Assembly: GCF_001653235.2 (NCBI RefSeq)
Contig: NC_035793.1
Coordinates: 4,030,001-4,094,000 of the forward strand
Direction of reading: 5' to 3'
From: Pochonia chlamydosporia 170
Taxonomy: Eukaryota > Ascomycota > Sordariomycetes > Hypocreales > Clavicipitaceae
DNA length: 64,000 nucleotides
Below the pieces are notes generated by a model. It was not told the DNA's origin. It saw only the letters and a program-made list of their open reading frames with translations, and did not search any database. Shown here in pieces: positions 24,364 through 34,732 of this stretch. The translations under genes and the position numbers were made by a program. The first letter of the stretch is position 1; every line of letters starts with the position of its first letter.

Positions 24364-26230
24364 TGTGATGCAAAGATGGCTAAGATTTGAAAGTCTTGGT
24401 GCGACGGAAATGAAAGTTGAAAGACAAGGAAGAGAACATTTACAAGGACAACCCACAAGATGCCTTTATTCATATGTAACAAACGGGGAGGTGTAGAAGC
24501 CCTGTTGGCTCAATATACCTGCCGTCTTCCAACGTATATTAATCCTGGCCTCCTGACAGCCTTATTCTAAATTTTCTCAAAGTTCGACCAACATGCATAA
24601 ACTCACAACGGCCGTCGTTTCCAGCCGCTTGCACTATGATGGGGCTATGCAGAATTGTTTGCGTACATTATGACTTGCTAACAATAGATCCTGTGTCTGC
24701 TCAGGGGTACTGTACTGCACGGGTATCTTTCCCCTTTTTAACTCCGTACTCCTCCGTAGACAGAACAGAAAATAGACTGCTGCAGCATCACTAAGCGCCG
24801 ACCATGTTTAAGGTCGTTGTCTGGACCAATCCTGGTGCTCCAAAGTGCTAGGCCTATGCAAGGCATCACCGGCCAGGGTTGGCAGCACGCCACGGTTATT
24901 GGCCGGTAACGTGTACTCGCGGGGTTGCTTTGAAAGTTCTCCCGTGTCTAGGTCCCATAGATAGTTCTTGACATGGCGTGGTATTTGCAGCACGCAATTA
25001 CCCCTTCATCGGCCTCAAATCAGAAGCCGCTGTTGGTCTGCCGGGTACTCCGTATCATAGCCCACAAGGCAACTTCCACCAGGAGGAACAGGGCCACGTT
25101 GAGAAAATGAAAGAAGGTGCATGGGAAGCCAACATCAGTCCCATCTATCCCTGATCTCATGTAGGGAACGATATCCCGACTCCAGATTCCTACTTCTTTC
25201 TCTGCTCAACTCACTCCAGCCGTACGACCTCAACAGATCCAGGCGTTGGAAGCACTCGTGAGTTTAAACCCTGTATCTATGGAATCAGTGACGGTCCCAA
25301 ATGCGCCCAAAGACTCGAAAAGATAACTTGGTGCAGAGTTGTCCCGGTCAACGTCTACATCGGAACCATTTGGGCTTAAAGAGCGCCGTGAAATCACCTT
25401 TTGCGTCATCAAATCACATCTAGATTTGTTCTTGGACGTCATGCTCAATGATTCGGAAGGAGATGACGGCCGCCGCGAGGCTATAAATGGTCAACTCCAG
25501 AAACCTGTTTGCGCGGACCTGAGCGTCGACAACAAACCCACCACACAGTACTTGGCAAATCTTCTACAAAAATACACAAGCATGCACGGCCGTGGGCCAT
25601 CTCAGACGCAAGAATACGCCAGATTCGTACGCTGGCGAAAGATACGGCGAATCGTGACGCAGGTCCAAACTGCTTCAATGGATTGCGATGACAACAGTTC
25701 AATTGAACACATTCTGAGCTCACCGTGGCGGCACTATTCAAGATATTTGCCCACCAATATGAACACAGCATACCCTTTTAAATGCAACTTCCATCCCGAG
25801 TAGGTGCGATGGCTCATCAATCGCCGTGCAGGACGTGGATTCCCTATTCGGAAGAGCTGGGTTCGGACACGACAGAACGATTCTAGACAGCTCAAAATCC
25901 CGAGAAAATATAATTCAAGAGCTTAAACATCATTGTCGTCTTAAGGGTTACCCAGCGGTAACTACCAGCGCGGCACATCTACCGGGCAGTACACCACTCA
26001 TGTCTACTCTCAACACCCTGCAGCTACGTAAAATGCTCCGCTGCTCACAGTCTGTACCTACACAACTAGAGTAGCTACCATCAAGCTCGTAATCCAAAGC
26101 ATCTCCGACTCGCGGACCCGCACAGAACGATGTGTTGGCAGGGGCATGCCGCCTAACTCAAATTACCGTCTCTTACAGAAGCACTTATTACTCGAAACCT
26201 GTGCGACCTTTGCCCAATGGCGCGAGGCGA
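24364..26230. other. Spacer between dynamin-like gene and 5S rRNA gene
   Basis: About 1.9 kb. The left part should be the promoter of the dynamin-like gene. A 120-codon frame on the plus strand at 25441-25803, extendable upstream without an ATG, reads MLNDSEGDDGRREAINGQ and includes WRKIRRIVTQVQ. It matches no family I recognise and is as likely a relic as a gene. Another frame continues at 25826-26074. I do not call either as a gene. Confidence 0.4.
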
Positions 26231-26236
26231 TATAAG
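26231..26236 (+). promoter_or_regulatory. TATA box of the 5S rRNA gene
   Basis: TATAAG begins 28 nt before the mature 5S start, the usual place for the upstream element of filamentous-fungal 5S genes. Confidence 0.6.
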
Positions 26237-26258
26237 CCAAACTTGAGTATAATTGAGC

Positions 26259-26377
26259 ACATATGACCATAGCCGCATGAAAAATCTGGATCCCGTCTGA
26301 TCTCCGAGCGATAACCATGCGAGCGCCGGATTAGTAGTTGGGTCGGTGACGACCAGCGAATACCTGGTGTTATATGT
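26259..26377 (+). rRNA. 5S ribosomal RNA
   Basis: 119 nt with the fungal 5S layout. The first nine bases (ACATATGAC) pair with the last nine (GTTATATGT), forming helix I. The middle carries the internal control region (GCGATAACCATGCGAGC), and the highly conserved loop/helix sequence GTAGTTGGGTCGGTGACGAC follows, then CAGCGAATACC. It is dispersed, as in other filamentous ascomycetes, not in the rDNA array. Several positions look C-to-T shifted compared with the 5S I remember for this group (ACATATG for ACATACG, for example), but helix I stays paired. It may be a variant isotype. A T-run terminator follows directly. Confidence 0.92.
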
Positions 26378-26388
26378 TTTTATTTTTT
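26377..26388 (+). terminator. Pol III terminator of the 5S gene
   Basis: Runs of five and six T separated by one A follow the last helix I bases, the normal Pol III stop signal. Confidence 0.75.
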
Positions 26389-26708
26389 GCATTTTTTTTT
26401 GTCCCTTTCTATCTTTTTTGTCGCCGTCCTTTGAATATAATTCACTGGATATTCATTCCATGGTGTTGGTGGTTGTGGACCTGGCCTCGTAATGGGCCGG
26501 GCACAGAACCAACACCGCCCCCAAATGCAACGGTCAAGCCCATTTTGATGTCAATAAGCGTCTTCTATTGCTTCACCTATTCTAGCTCATAGTCGGTATC
26601 ATAAACTCCATAAGCAAAAGCAAGTGTACTAATATCCCCATCGTCTATCGTATCTCGTAACCATACGGGCTGATAACCCAAAACCATGAGAAGGGGGTAT
26701 ATTCTTCC
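26389..26708. other. Spacer between 5S gene and ULS1-type gene
   Basis: About 320 nt that include the 3' UTR of the ULS1-type gene on the minus strand. A further T run lies at about 26392-26400. Nothing else was seen. Confidence 0.6.
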
Positions 26709-29700
26709 TCAACGATGCCCAGTAAACAGGAACCTGAGCTCATTCTCATCCAAGCGACCAATCTTCATGCTCTCCTTCTCATCTAGTGCTGCTTCCACAA
26801 TCTCCTTCTTCTTATTCTGCAACGCCACGATACGATCCTCCACCGTCTCCTGCGTCAGAATCCGGTACACCTCGACTTCTCTCTTCTGCCCGATTCTATA
26901 CGTTCGGTCAATGGCCTGCATTTCAATGTACGGGTTCCAAAAGGGATCCATGATGATGACGCGCGTAGCAGCGACGAGATTAAGCCCTGCATTTCCGGCG
27001 CGGAGGGACACCAGCATGACTTTGTGCTCAGGTTTGTCGCGGAAGGTTTTAGCTGCCGTGGCGCGCTGGTCTCCTGACATGCTGCCGTCGTAGCGGAGGG
27101 GCTTCATGGGAAACTTGTCATGCCACATGGCTACCTCGAGCAGATCCAGAAGGAGAGTCCACTGGGAGAAGATGATGGTCTTTTCGCCTGTTTCTTGGAT
27201 TTCTTTAAGCAGCCTCATGCATTCGGTGACCTTGGCCGCTGGCATCCATGTCTTTCGCAGGTACCGCATGTATCGCTTGTAGGCTCCGATATTCTTGGCT
27301 GCCTCTAGACGCAGGCTCTTGAGCATTGAAGGCTTAACGTCTGGTTTTTTCTCCTTGCCCTTGCCCCTTTTCTTAGCCTTTTTCGCCTTCTTTTGCTCCT
27401 TCTTTTGCTCCTTGTGGTAGTTGGCAGAGGCTTCATTTTTGAGGTCATCGAGAGCTGCAAGTTCATCTTCGTCATCGACCACGAATCCCTTGAGATTTCC
27501 CTTACTGTCAACTTCATCTGCATCATCTTCGTCTCCGGACTCTGCCTCTGACCCATCGCTTGAATCATCATCGCCTGGCGGCTCAATCTTTTCCGTCTTG
27601 TCCACAGTTTCCGGCATGTGGATCTTTTTGAATGTTTCGTAATTGAAGCACTTCTTGGGTTCAAATTTACCACGGCAAACATGGCACTTAACCTTGTCGC
27701 TGTCGTTGCCTTCGCGGACGTTTTGTGAGGCGGCACCGTCCACTATTCGTGCCAGACAATCCTTGCAGCTGTCGTGTCCGCATGGTATCAAGAACCAAGG
27801 TGTTCGTACCGCGTCAAAGCATATGGGACAATTAAATCCGTTGACCTCCTTGATTCTCTTTATAGTAGTTGCATCCAAGTTCTTCACAAGTTCCTCGACC
27901 TCAGCATCGGTAGTAGGATTAACCGCATCATCTACATCTAGATTCATATGAGGATGACAGCAGGCTTGGCGAAGTCGAAGGAGCAAAACGAGAATGTTGG
28001 AATAATTCTTGCCGATACTTCCTTCTCGGAGATAGGCGCTGAACAAAACTTGAGCATCTTTCTCGAGTTGTTTGTAAAAGTCCTGCTCATCCGCTGATAG
28101 CTTTGCATACACAATATGCTCCCTCTTTTCCGGGAGTTGCAAAATGGGCTTGCCATCAAGCTCCGAGTCCTTCTTTCGCCGCAGCATGGTTGCTTTGAGC
28201 AGGGCTCGAAGCTTGGTCATGGCCATGTGCTTAGGATCGCCCTTTTGGCCAAACAAAACACCAAATGCCTATGGGATGCGTGAGCCAAACAAGGAAAAGA
28301 ATTGAAACCAAAGAGCGGGGAGGGAAATAAGGACATACCTCACGAAAGCTCTCCCAAACATTGTACGGTTTTATGCGGAGGAACTTCAGGAGGGAATACA
28401 GCTCAAGGACGCCATTCATCATTGGCGTCCCAGTCAGACACCACCTGTATGTCGCCTTCAAGCTGTGGCAAGCTTTTGCCCCCTGTGTATTTCTGTTTTT
28501 GATGCATTGAGCCTCGTCAAGAATGACGCGGTGAAAAACAGCTTTCTCTGGATGCAGGAGGGGAAACTTGACTGCACATGATTTGTCATTGAAAATTTCG
28601 GTCCTACCCTTGTTGTCTTCAATGTACTGCTCACGACGCTTGAATTCCTGCGCCAAGGTACCGTAGGTGGTGACTACCACATCGTACCTAAGGAGCTCAT
28701 CGGTTGTCGCCTTCTTCCCATGGTACACGAATACGGACAACCTATGTCCTAGTTTTGTTTTCTTCAAAATCTCCTCTTCCCATTGCCGGACCAACGACAG
28801 GGGGCCAATGATTAAATTTGTCTATTGCGTGTCAGTTCATGACTTGCTGAGTCGGCATGGTTCCAAGAACCTACCTTTGGACTGCTTGTGGCTTGGTTGG
28901 CAAGCATGAGAGCCAAAGTAGAAATGGTTTTGCCCAGTCCCATGTCGTCGGCCAAGATGCCACCCTTGTTAGTACCTTCTTCCATTTGTTTCATCCAAGT
29001 AAGTGCGACTTCTTGGTGGCGGTAGAGCGGATACCTTAGCCCTGGTGGACCAACCCCTCGATTGTGCTCTGGTATGTCTATGTCAGGACGAATATTTTTC
29101 AATAAATCCTCCAAATCATTTGCCGTCATCGGTGTCTCATCACCATCGCCATTGAGAAAATTGGTTAAACGACTGTGAAGAGGATTTCCAAACACATCTG
29201 TGCCATTTGTATAATCGATCATGCTAGTTCGTTCAATGACATTGGAAATGAGATGGCCATGGTTCGGGTGCCATGGTACACCATACAACGCTGGATTTGG
29301 TGACGGGACACGATAAAAAGCTTGTCTCAATCCCGGGTTCGAAAACTGGTTTCGCAAAAGAGAATGACGTTGCGGGTTTGGAACACCGGGACTTGCATAG
29401 CCCTGACCAGCAGCACCAAAGGATTGTGTGCCGACAGCTTGAAAGGCGTTACTGGGCAGGGTGGTCGGAGGAGGGCCTGCATGTCCATTCCACGGACTTG
29501 GGCTGTCCCAGGATCCCGGCATCGATGCCCGTTTCATTCCCTGAGAAGGCACTGGTGTTTGAGTATTGGAGCCTGGGAGAGAGTTCCAATGTCCGTTTGT
29601 TGGTCCTCTAGGGTTAGCTCGTTCTGTGGCCATCATTCTGGAAAAGGCGTCAAATCCGGCTGAATGCTGGTTCAGCGACGATGACGATGCGGCGGAATGT

Positions 29701-30902
29701 TGGTTGGCAATTTGCATGGCCATCTGTCTGTCTCGATTCTCTTGTTCTTGGCGATTCTGCTGTCGGATTTGTTGGGCGATCAAGGTGGAATCGAAGTCAA
29801 CATCGTCGCTATCAACAGCAAAGTTAGCATGCAGAGACACACTCCTTTCTGAAAAACAAGTACCCATACCCAGTGAGATCAATAATATCAATGGGGTCGG
29901 TGCCATTCGACTCCCTGCCCATTCTTGAAGGAGGAGAGAACCGGTTGCCGCCAGGGGTCGGAGTCGTCCTCCTCGACTTATTCTGACCGTCCATCGCAAA
30001 AGGGTCTGTCACTCCAAGATCTCTTTTCCTACTTGGGAGAGACACTGGTGATGGGCTGAGCCCGATGTTGTGCTGTCCATGCAGTGGATTCATATTGACA
30101 GAGCGCCCTCCCGCAACAACAGGTGTTTTGGGTTGCGAGTGCGGTTGTGCTGCAAGACTATTAGCAAATATATCCGATGGTTTTTGTACTGTAAAGGCGG
30201 CAGCAACAAGTGGAGTGTGGGTAGAGTATAAGTATGACCAAGTATGTGTTAGGTTGAGTTGCACCAGGCAAGATTCACTGCTTTGGATGACGTTTCTCGG
30301 CAGCTGGCAGCGATTGTCAACCAGCCGGCAAGCCCGAGCTTTATACGGGCATTGGGGCACAAGAATGCAGCTTGGGTCTTTGAATACGCAATGATGAGGT
30401 ACGAGAGGAGTTTAGAAGGCTGGTGAAAGGAATGAACAAACACATTGAGACGCGCGAAGACAGCGTGAATAACTTCACAGGAACGGGTCTCAGGAAACGA
30501 AATTACTAAAGAGTACAAAAGGCAAAAAAGCACTTACAGCTAGACGAGCCGGGCGGAGATTGCTCCTGTGAGGCAGACCGACCAACATCTGAATACAAGG
30601 TGTTAGCCTCAAGCGCAAAGTGATGTCATCAAGTTGGATTCCAAGTCGAGCGGCCGGATTCAAATAGTCCAAAGAGATGGCAACAAACGGAGCTACGAAC
30701 CGTTGTCAACCAGAGTTTGTGTCTGTCCCTGTTTTAGCCTTTTATGCAGACGCTTCAAGCGCTCGATCTCTTGTGCAACCTCGTCTCGCTCGACTTCAAT
30801 ACCATCCCACGACTGATCTTCCATGGAGGCGAGTATGACTCGCTGAATTATCAGCTCCTCCATAACCTCTTCTGCCGTATCCATTATGTGCGAATCGGCC
30901 AT
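26709..30902 (-). CDS. ULS1: SNF2-family ATPase with RING finger, ULS1/RIS1 type
   Basis: DNA translocase that in yeast acts on sumoylated chromatin proteins. The model joins exons 30902-30701, 30588-30538, 30149-29870, 29808-28875, 28821-28339 and 28268-26709, giving 1169 aa. A coiled-coil-like N-terminus (DEVAQEIERLKRLHKRLKQ) is followed by a disordered region. A strong SUMO-interacting motif, IDIIDLTGDD, lies near residue 175, split by intron 3. The helicase core has DDMGLGKT (about 466-473), a DEAQ Walker B (about 591-594), and the C-terminal lobe with RVIIMDPFWNP and QAIDRTYRIGQ. A C3HC4 RING (CPICFDAV, CGHDSCKDC, CHVC; about 795-865) sits between the lobes, followed by an acidic/lysine-rich insert. 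This Rad5/Uls1-like layout, without a HIRAN domain, together with the SIM favours ULS1. Rad5 or Rad16 are less likely. Confidence 0.92.
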
Positions 30903-32130
30903 TTCCACCCCTCAAAGTCCTGCAGACAACCAGGCAACCGAGACGTAGGCATCCGTGCACACTTCGAGTGATGAGGCGAGCTGTGGAACCAGCACCGCCT
31001 GACACGTCAGGGAAACAGTCGGCTGGATAGGTCGAGAATAGAGTGAGGCGTGAATCTCGGGAATCGAACAGGAGGGACGGATGCGGAGGATGCGGAGGAT
31101 GTATTGTAACAGTCAAACGGTTGAACAAGCTGAATTCGATGGTGTTTTCACGATGGGAGGCGAGAACAATGGACCTGTTCAACTGATGGTTCAACAGATC
31201 TTATCCTTATCGATTAGACCGTGGGGTTGACGCGAGTGGTGTTTTGCGACATGTGTCTTGCGATGTGTTTAATTGGTAGGTGCTAGAATTGTGGGGCTTC
31301 AAGAAGTCGTGCTCTGGGGTATCGAATTGAATCCATCCAGGTCCCAGCTTGATGAGACGAGTTCTAAGAAATGGAGCAAACATTGCAAGGAGCCGTCTTC
31401 TTAAATAATGTGTAGCCGACTATTGCAGATGGACATTCGAGAATTTGTTGTCAAGAACTAGAGAACTAGACACTCTGTGGCTGCCCTTTTTTTTTTTTTT
31501 TTTTGGCAACCCGCAAGTCTCCAAATAAAAGAACCCAAAATAATAAGAGCGGGCATCGCGACAGTCTTCGTGTTCATCCTGCACACTAATGAGTGAAATC
31601 GCAGCCACCAAACCACGAATGTACTAACACCCAGCCAAGGTCATCCAATCTTGCTAGATCAGCACACTGCACCATGCCCGTTCCCATCTTGAGATCGTCA
31701 CCCAATGATGATACTTTGCCTGTCCAACAAGGTAAGTCAAACTACCTTGAGCCCTTCAATTGACAAGCTTCCTTCCCTCGCACAAGTTCAGATGCCGCTC
31801 CACACCGTGACTCATCACAAGTACCGGTGAACGGAGAGACACACATGGACCCAGGCAAACAAGCAGTTGCAGTACGACTGCACCTTCCTCACATTGGATG
31901 TAAACGGACAAGTCGGAAACGGATGCATGTACGGAGTATGGTATGGTATGGTACACTGGAGTCCATGGACCTGCATGAACTTGAGCAAGTTTCTTGCCCC
32001 TCTCCCAAACTTATCTTTATACCATCGTGAATGTGTGCCCTTGTGCAGCCATTGAGGGTCAGCATATTTAATTGCAATCTAATTTGCACTCATCTTTCAA
32101 TTTTTCCAAAGTACCAAGCGCATTGAAACA
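30903..32130. other. Divergent promoter region between ULS1-type gene and aminotransferase
   Basis: About 1.2 kb between genes that point away from each other. It has an 18-T run at 31487-31504 and no convincing coding frame. It should hold both promoters. Confidence 0.6.
31487..31504. repeat. Poly(T) run of 18
   Basis: Uninterrupted T18 in the divergent intergenic region. Such tracts exclude nucleosomes in fungal promoters, but no function is shown here. Confidence 0.9.
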
Positions 32131-33622
32131 ATGGAATCCTACCTTTCCAAACGGTCAGCGGCTTCGCTCGAGAAGCAAAGTTTGCCATGGAGATTTGCAC
32201 CGTCACAAACGTATGATGCCGAAAAGAACCCAGATGGTTTAATCTCATTCGGAACTGCTGAGAATGTCCGTTATTCTTTCACACAGCAAATCTGACATGG
32301 AAAAACAAATCAATGGCTAATTGGACCTTAGAAACTCATTACTAGCAATGTGGAAAGCTTCGTAAACAGTGCAGTACGCTCAGGCAATACACATTACCCA
32401 ACCCCCATGATATCTAACAAGACTTGCAGGTAAAATTCGAATCGCAACAATTCACATATGGCTTCAGTCTGGCTGGAGGATCTCGTTTTCCAACAGCCCT
32501 AGCAGTTCATTTGAACGAATACCTGCGGCCACACACCCCCATCATGGCGGATCACATTAAAGTCACAGGTTCTGCGACGCCGATGCACGAAATCCTCGCC
32601 TGGGGACTAGCTGATCCCGGAGACGGCATCATGACAAGTCGCCCCGTGTACGGACGGTTCGAGCTGGATTTCGGTAATAGAGCAGATGTAAGCGTTGTCT
32701 ATGCCGACACGGACGCAGAAAACTGTTTCGACGAAGACGTGGTCGACAAATTTGAAGCAGCTCTCGTCAAATCCGAAGCCGCTGGTGTGAAAATCAGGGC
32801 TGTCCTCATTGTCAATCCTCACAATCCTCTGGGTAAGTACTACTACCCTACTAACTGCTCCCAAGCATCTAACTCGCACAAGGCAAATGCTATCCCCGAA
32901 ATACCCTCATTGCTCTCATGAAATTCTGCCAATCCCACAGCATCCATCTCATCAGCGACGAAATTTACGCCTGCTCAACATTCGACTCGGGCGAACCGTC
33001 CGCCACCGAATTCACTTCGCTCCTCGCAGTTGACCCGGAAGGTCTGATCGATACCGAACGTCTCCACGTAACGTACGGCTTCAGCAAGGACTTTGGTTCC
33101 GCAGGACTCCGCATTGGTGCCATCATCACGCGTAGCAAAGCCGTGGAAGCAGCTATTCGAGGTGTCATCCGCTTCCACAATCCCGCTGGGCCGAGTCTTG
33201 CCATTGGCGCTGCTATGCTGGAAGATAGGAAATGGTGCCGGGAATTCGTGGAGCTCAACCGCGTCAAATTGAAGGAAGCGTACGGCGTTGCTACTTCAGG
33301 GCTTAAGGAGATTGGCGTGGAGTATTTGTCCGGCAGTAATGCTGGATTCTTCTTGTGGATTGACCTGTCGCCATATTTGCCAACAGACCTGGATGGTGAG
33401 CCGGATGCGGATTTTGCACTAGCCAAAAAATTGTTGGATAATGGGGTGTTTTTGCATCCAAGGGAGGAGCATTCGCTCAAGGCTGGGTGGTTTCGGATGG
33501 TCTACACACAGGATCCGGATATCGTGAGGGAGGGGATTAAAAGGTATATTTTTGAGAAGTGTGGGTTGATGCTTCGAATGTGTGCTAACATATTTAGGAT
33601 CAAAACTGCCATTTCAAAGTAA
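32131..33622 (+). CDS. PLP-dependent aminotransferase, ACC-synthase-like (class I/II)
   Basis: Fold-type I PLP enzyme close to the 1-aminocyclopropane-1-carboxylate synthase subfamily that is common in fungi. The real substrate is usually unknown. The model joins 32131-32265, 32332-32373, 32430-32832, 32883-33543 and 33598-33622, giving 421 aa. Visible: NPDGLISFGTAEN at the N-terminus, the cofactor region SATPMHEILAWGLADPGDGI, NPHNPLGKCYPR, SDEIYA, and the Schiff-base lysine in YGFSKDFGSAGLR (about residue 245). The second exon is a 42-nt microexon (KLITSNVESFVNSA). I infer it because it supplies exactly the missing helix, lies in phase, and has a GGCTAAT branch point before it. The donor of intron 1 is GTCCGT, which is weak. 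The last exon is 25 nt. Confidence 0.85.
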
Positions 33623-33814
33623 TGGCCTGCCGAGGTCGCAGAGTCACAAAATTAGACAGGATAAGGATATAAGGATTTGCATATCATGATCTTCTATTTA
33701 CAGCCCAAGGCGGGAAGGAATTATTTAGAAATATCGCATAAAACGTACAAAGTGCTTCTAATCATAATCATTTACAACGCAAGCTATAGACAGTTGCCAT
33801 CAGCCTCTCATCAA

Positions 33815-34732
33815 CTAATTTTTAGCCGCATCTTCGAACTTGGTTCCCGTCAATAAATAAAACACCTCCTTGTACTTCTCCTCTGTAGCCGCACAGATAT
33901 CGTCAGGAATCGTGACCCCCTCCTTGGCCTTCAAGCCTTCCTTGATCAACCAATTTCTGATAAACTGCTTGTCAAAGCTATCCTGCTCCTTGCCAAGCTC
34001 ATACGCATCCTTCGGCCAGAACCGCGAACTGTCCGGCGTCAACACCTCATCCACGAGGTAAATATTGCCATCCGCATCCCGCGCAAACTCAAACTTCGTG
34101 TCAGCAATAATAATACCACGCTCCTCAGCATACGCCGCAGCCGTATTATAAATCGTCAACGCCAGCTCCTCCACCTTCTTTGCAGTCTCCTTATCGCCAA
34201 TCTCCTTCCACGCATCATCAGGGTGAATGTTCTCATCGTGCGCACCAGCATCCGCCTTCGTGCTCGGCGTGTAAATTGCCTTGGGGAACTTTTGAGAAAG
34301 CTGCATCCCCTGAGGCATGGCGAGCCCGTGAACCGTCCCCTTGGCCTGGTACTCCTTCCATGCGCTCCCTGTGATGTAGCCGCGCACAATGGCCTCGACC
34401 TTCAGCACCTCCAGCTTACGGACCTGCATGCTGCGGTTCTTGATGGCGCTGGTTTCCTCGGCGGTGAGACCTGCTGGGATGTCTAGGCTGATGAAGTGTG
34501 TGCGGAGGCTGGGGATGCGCTGGGATAGGACGCGGAACCAGTGTGCTGAGAGGAGGGTGAGGATGGCGCCTTTGTTGGGGATGCCGTTGGCCATGACGAC
34601 GTCAAAGGCGGAGAGACGGTCTGATGCGACGAACAGCAGGGCATTGGGGTCGGGGAGGGTGAAGAGATCGCGGACTTTGCCGGATGCGATCTTTTGCAGC
34701 GATGGCAGTGAGATGGTTGTGAGGGCTGCCAT
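33815..34732 (-). CDS. ADE1: Phosphoribosylaminoimidazole-succinocarboxamide synthase (SAICAR synthetase)
   Basis: Joins CAIR and aspartate with ATP in step seven or eight of purine synthesis, in the cytosol. Single exon, 305 aa, the normal length. It starts MAALTTISLPSLQKIASGKVRDLF, with the GKVRDLF substrate loop at residues 18-24. Downstream are DRLSAFDV, VEAIVRGYITGS, IIADTKFEFA and VDEVLTPDSSRFW, all family signatures. It converges on the aminotransferase gene with under 200 nt between the stops. The sense strand is C-rich in its 5' half and G-rich in its 3' half. Confidence 0.97.
   Translation of the reverse strand: MAALTTISLPSLQKIASGKVRDLFTLPDPNALLFVASDRLSAFDVVMANGIPNKGAILTLLSAHWFRVLSQRIPSLRTHFISLDIPAGLTAEETSAIKNRSMQVRKLEVLKVEAIVRGYITGSAWKEYQAKGTVHGLAMPQGMQLSQKFPKAIYTPSTKADAGAHDENIHPDDAWKEIGDKETAKKVEELALTIYNTAAAYAEERGIIIADTKFEFARDADGNIYLVDEVLTPDSSRFWPKDAYELGKEQDSFDKQFIRNWLIKEGLKAKEGVTIPDDICAATEEKYKEVFYLLTGTKFEDAAKN

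Noticed and set aside
25441..25803. 120-codon frame as a possible gene
   Set aside because: No domain, no ATG at the natural start of the frame, and frame continuity is lost on both sides. Kept only as a note in the spacer.
19826..26297. 39-bp target-site duplication of one insertion between the two 5S copies
   Set aside because: Both copies have their own different upstream flank with TATA at -28, so the right copy is better explained as an independent 5S gene.
19826..26377. A Starship giant transposon
   Set aside because: No tyrosine-recombinase captain (DUF3435-like) frame is visible after the 5S stub, and the second boundary is not identified. The 5S hint alone is not enough.
29501..30000. 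Prion-like or polyQ function for the Gln-rich part of the ULS1-type protein
   Set aside because: The QQIRQQNRQEQ stretch is short and common in such linkers. No evidence of more.
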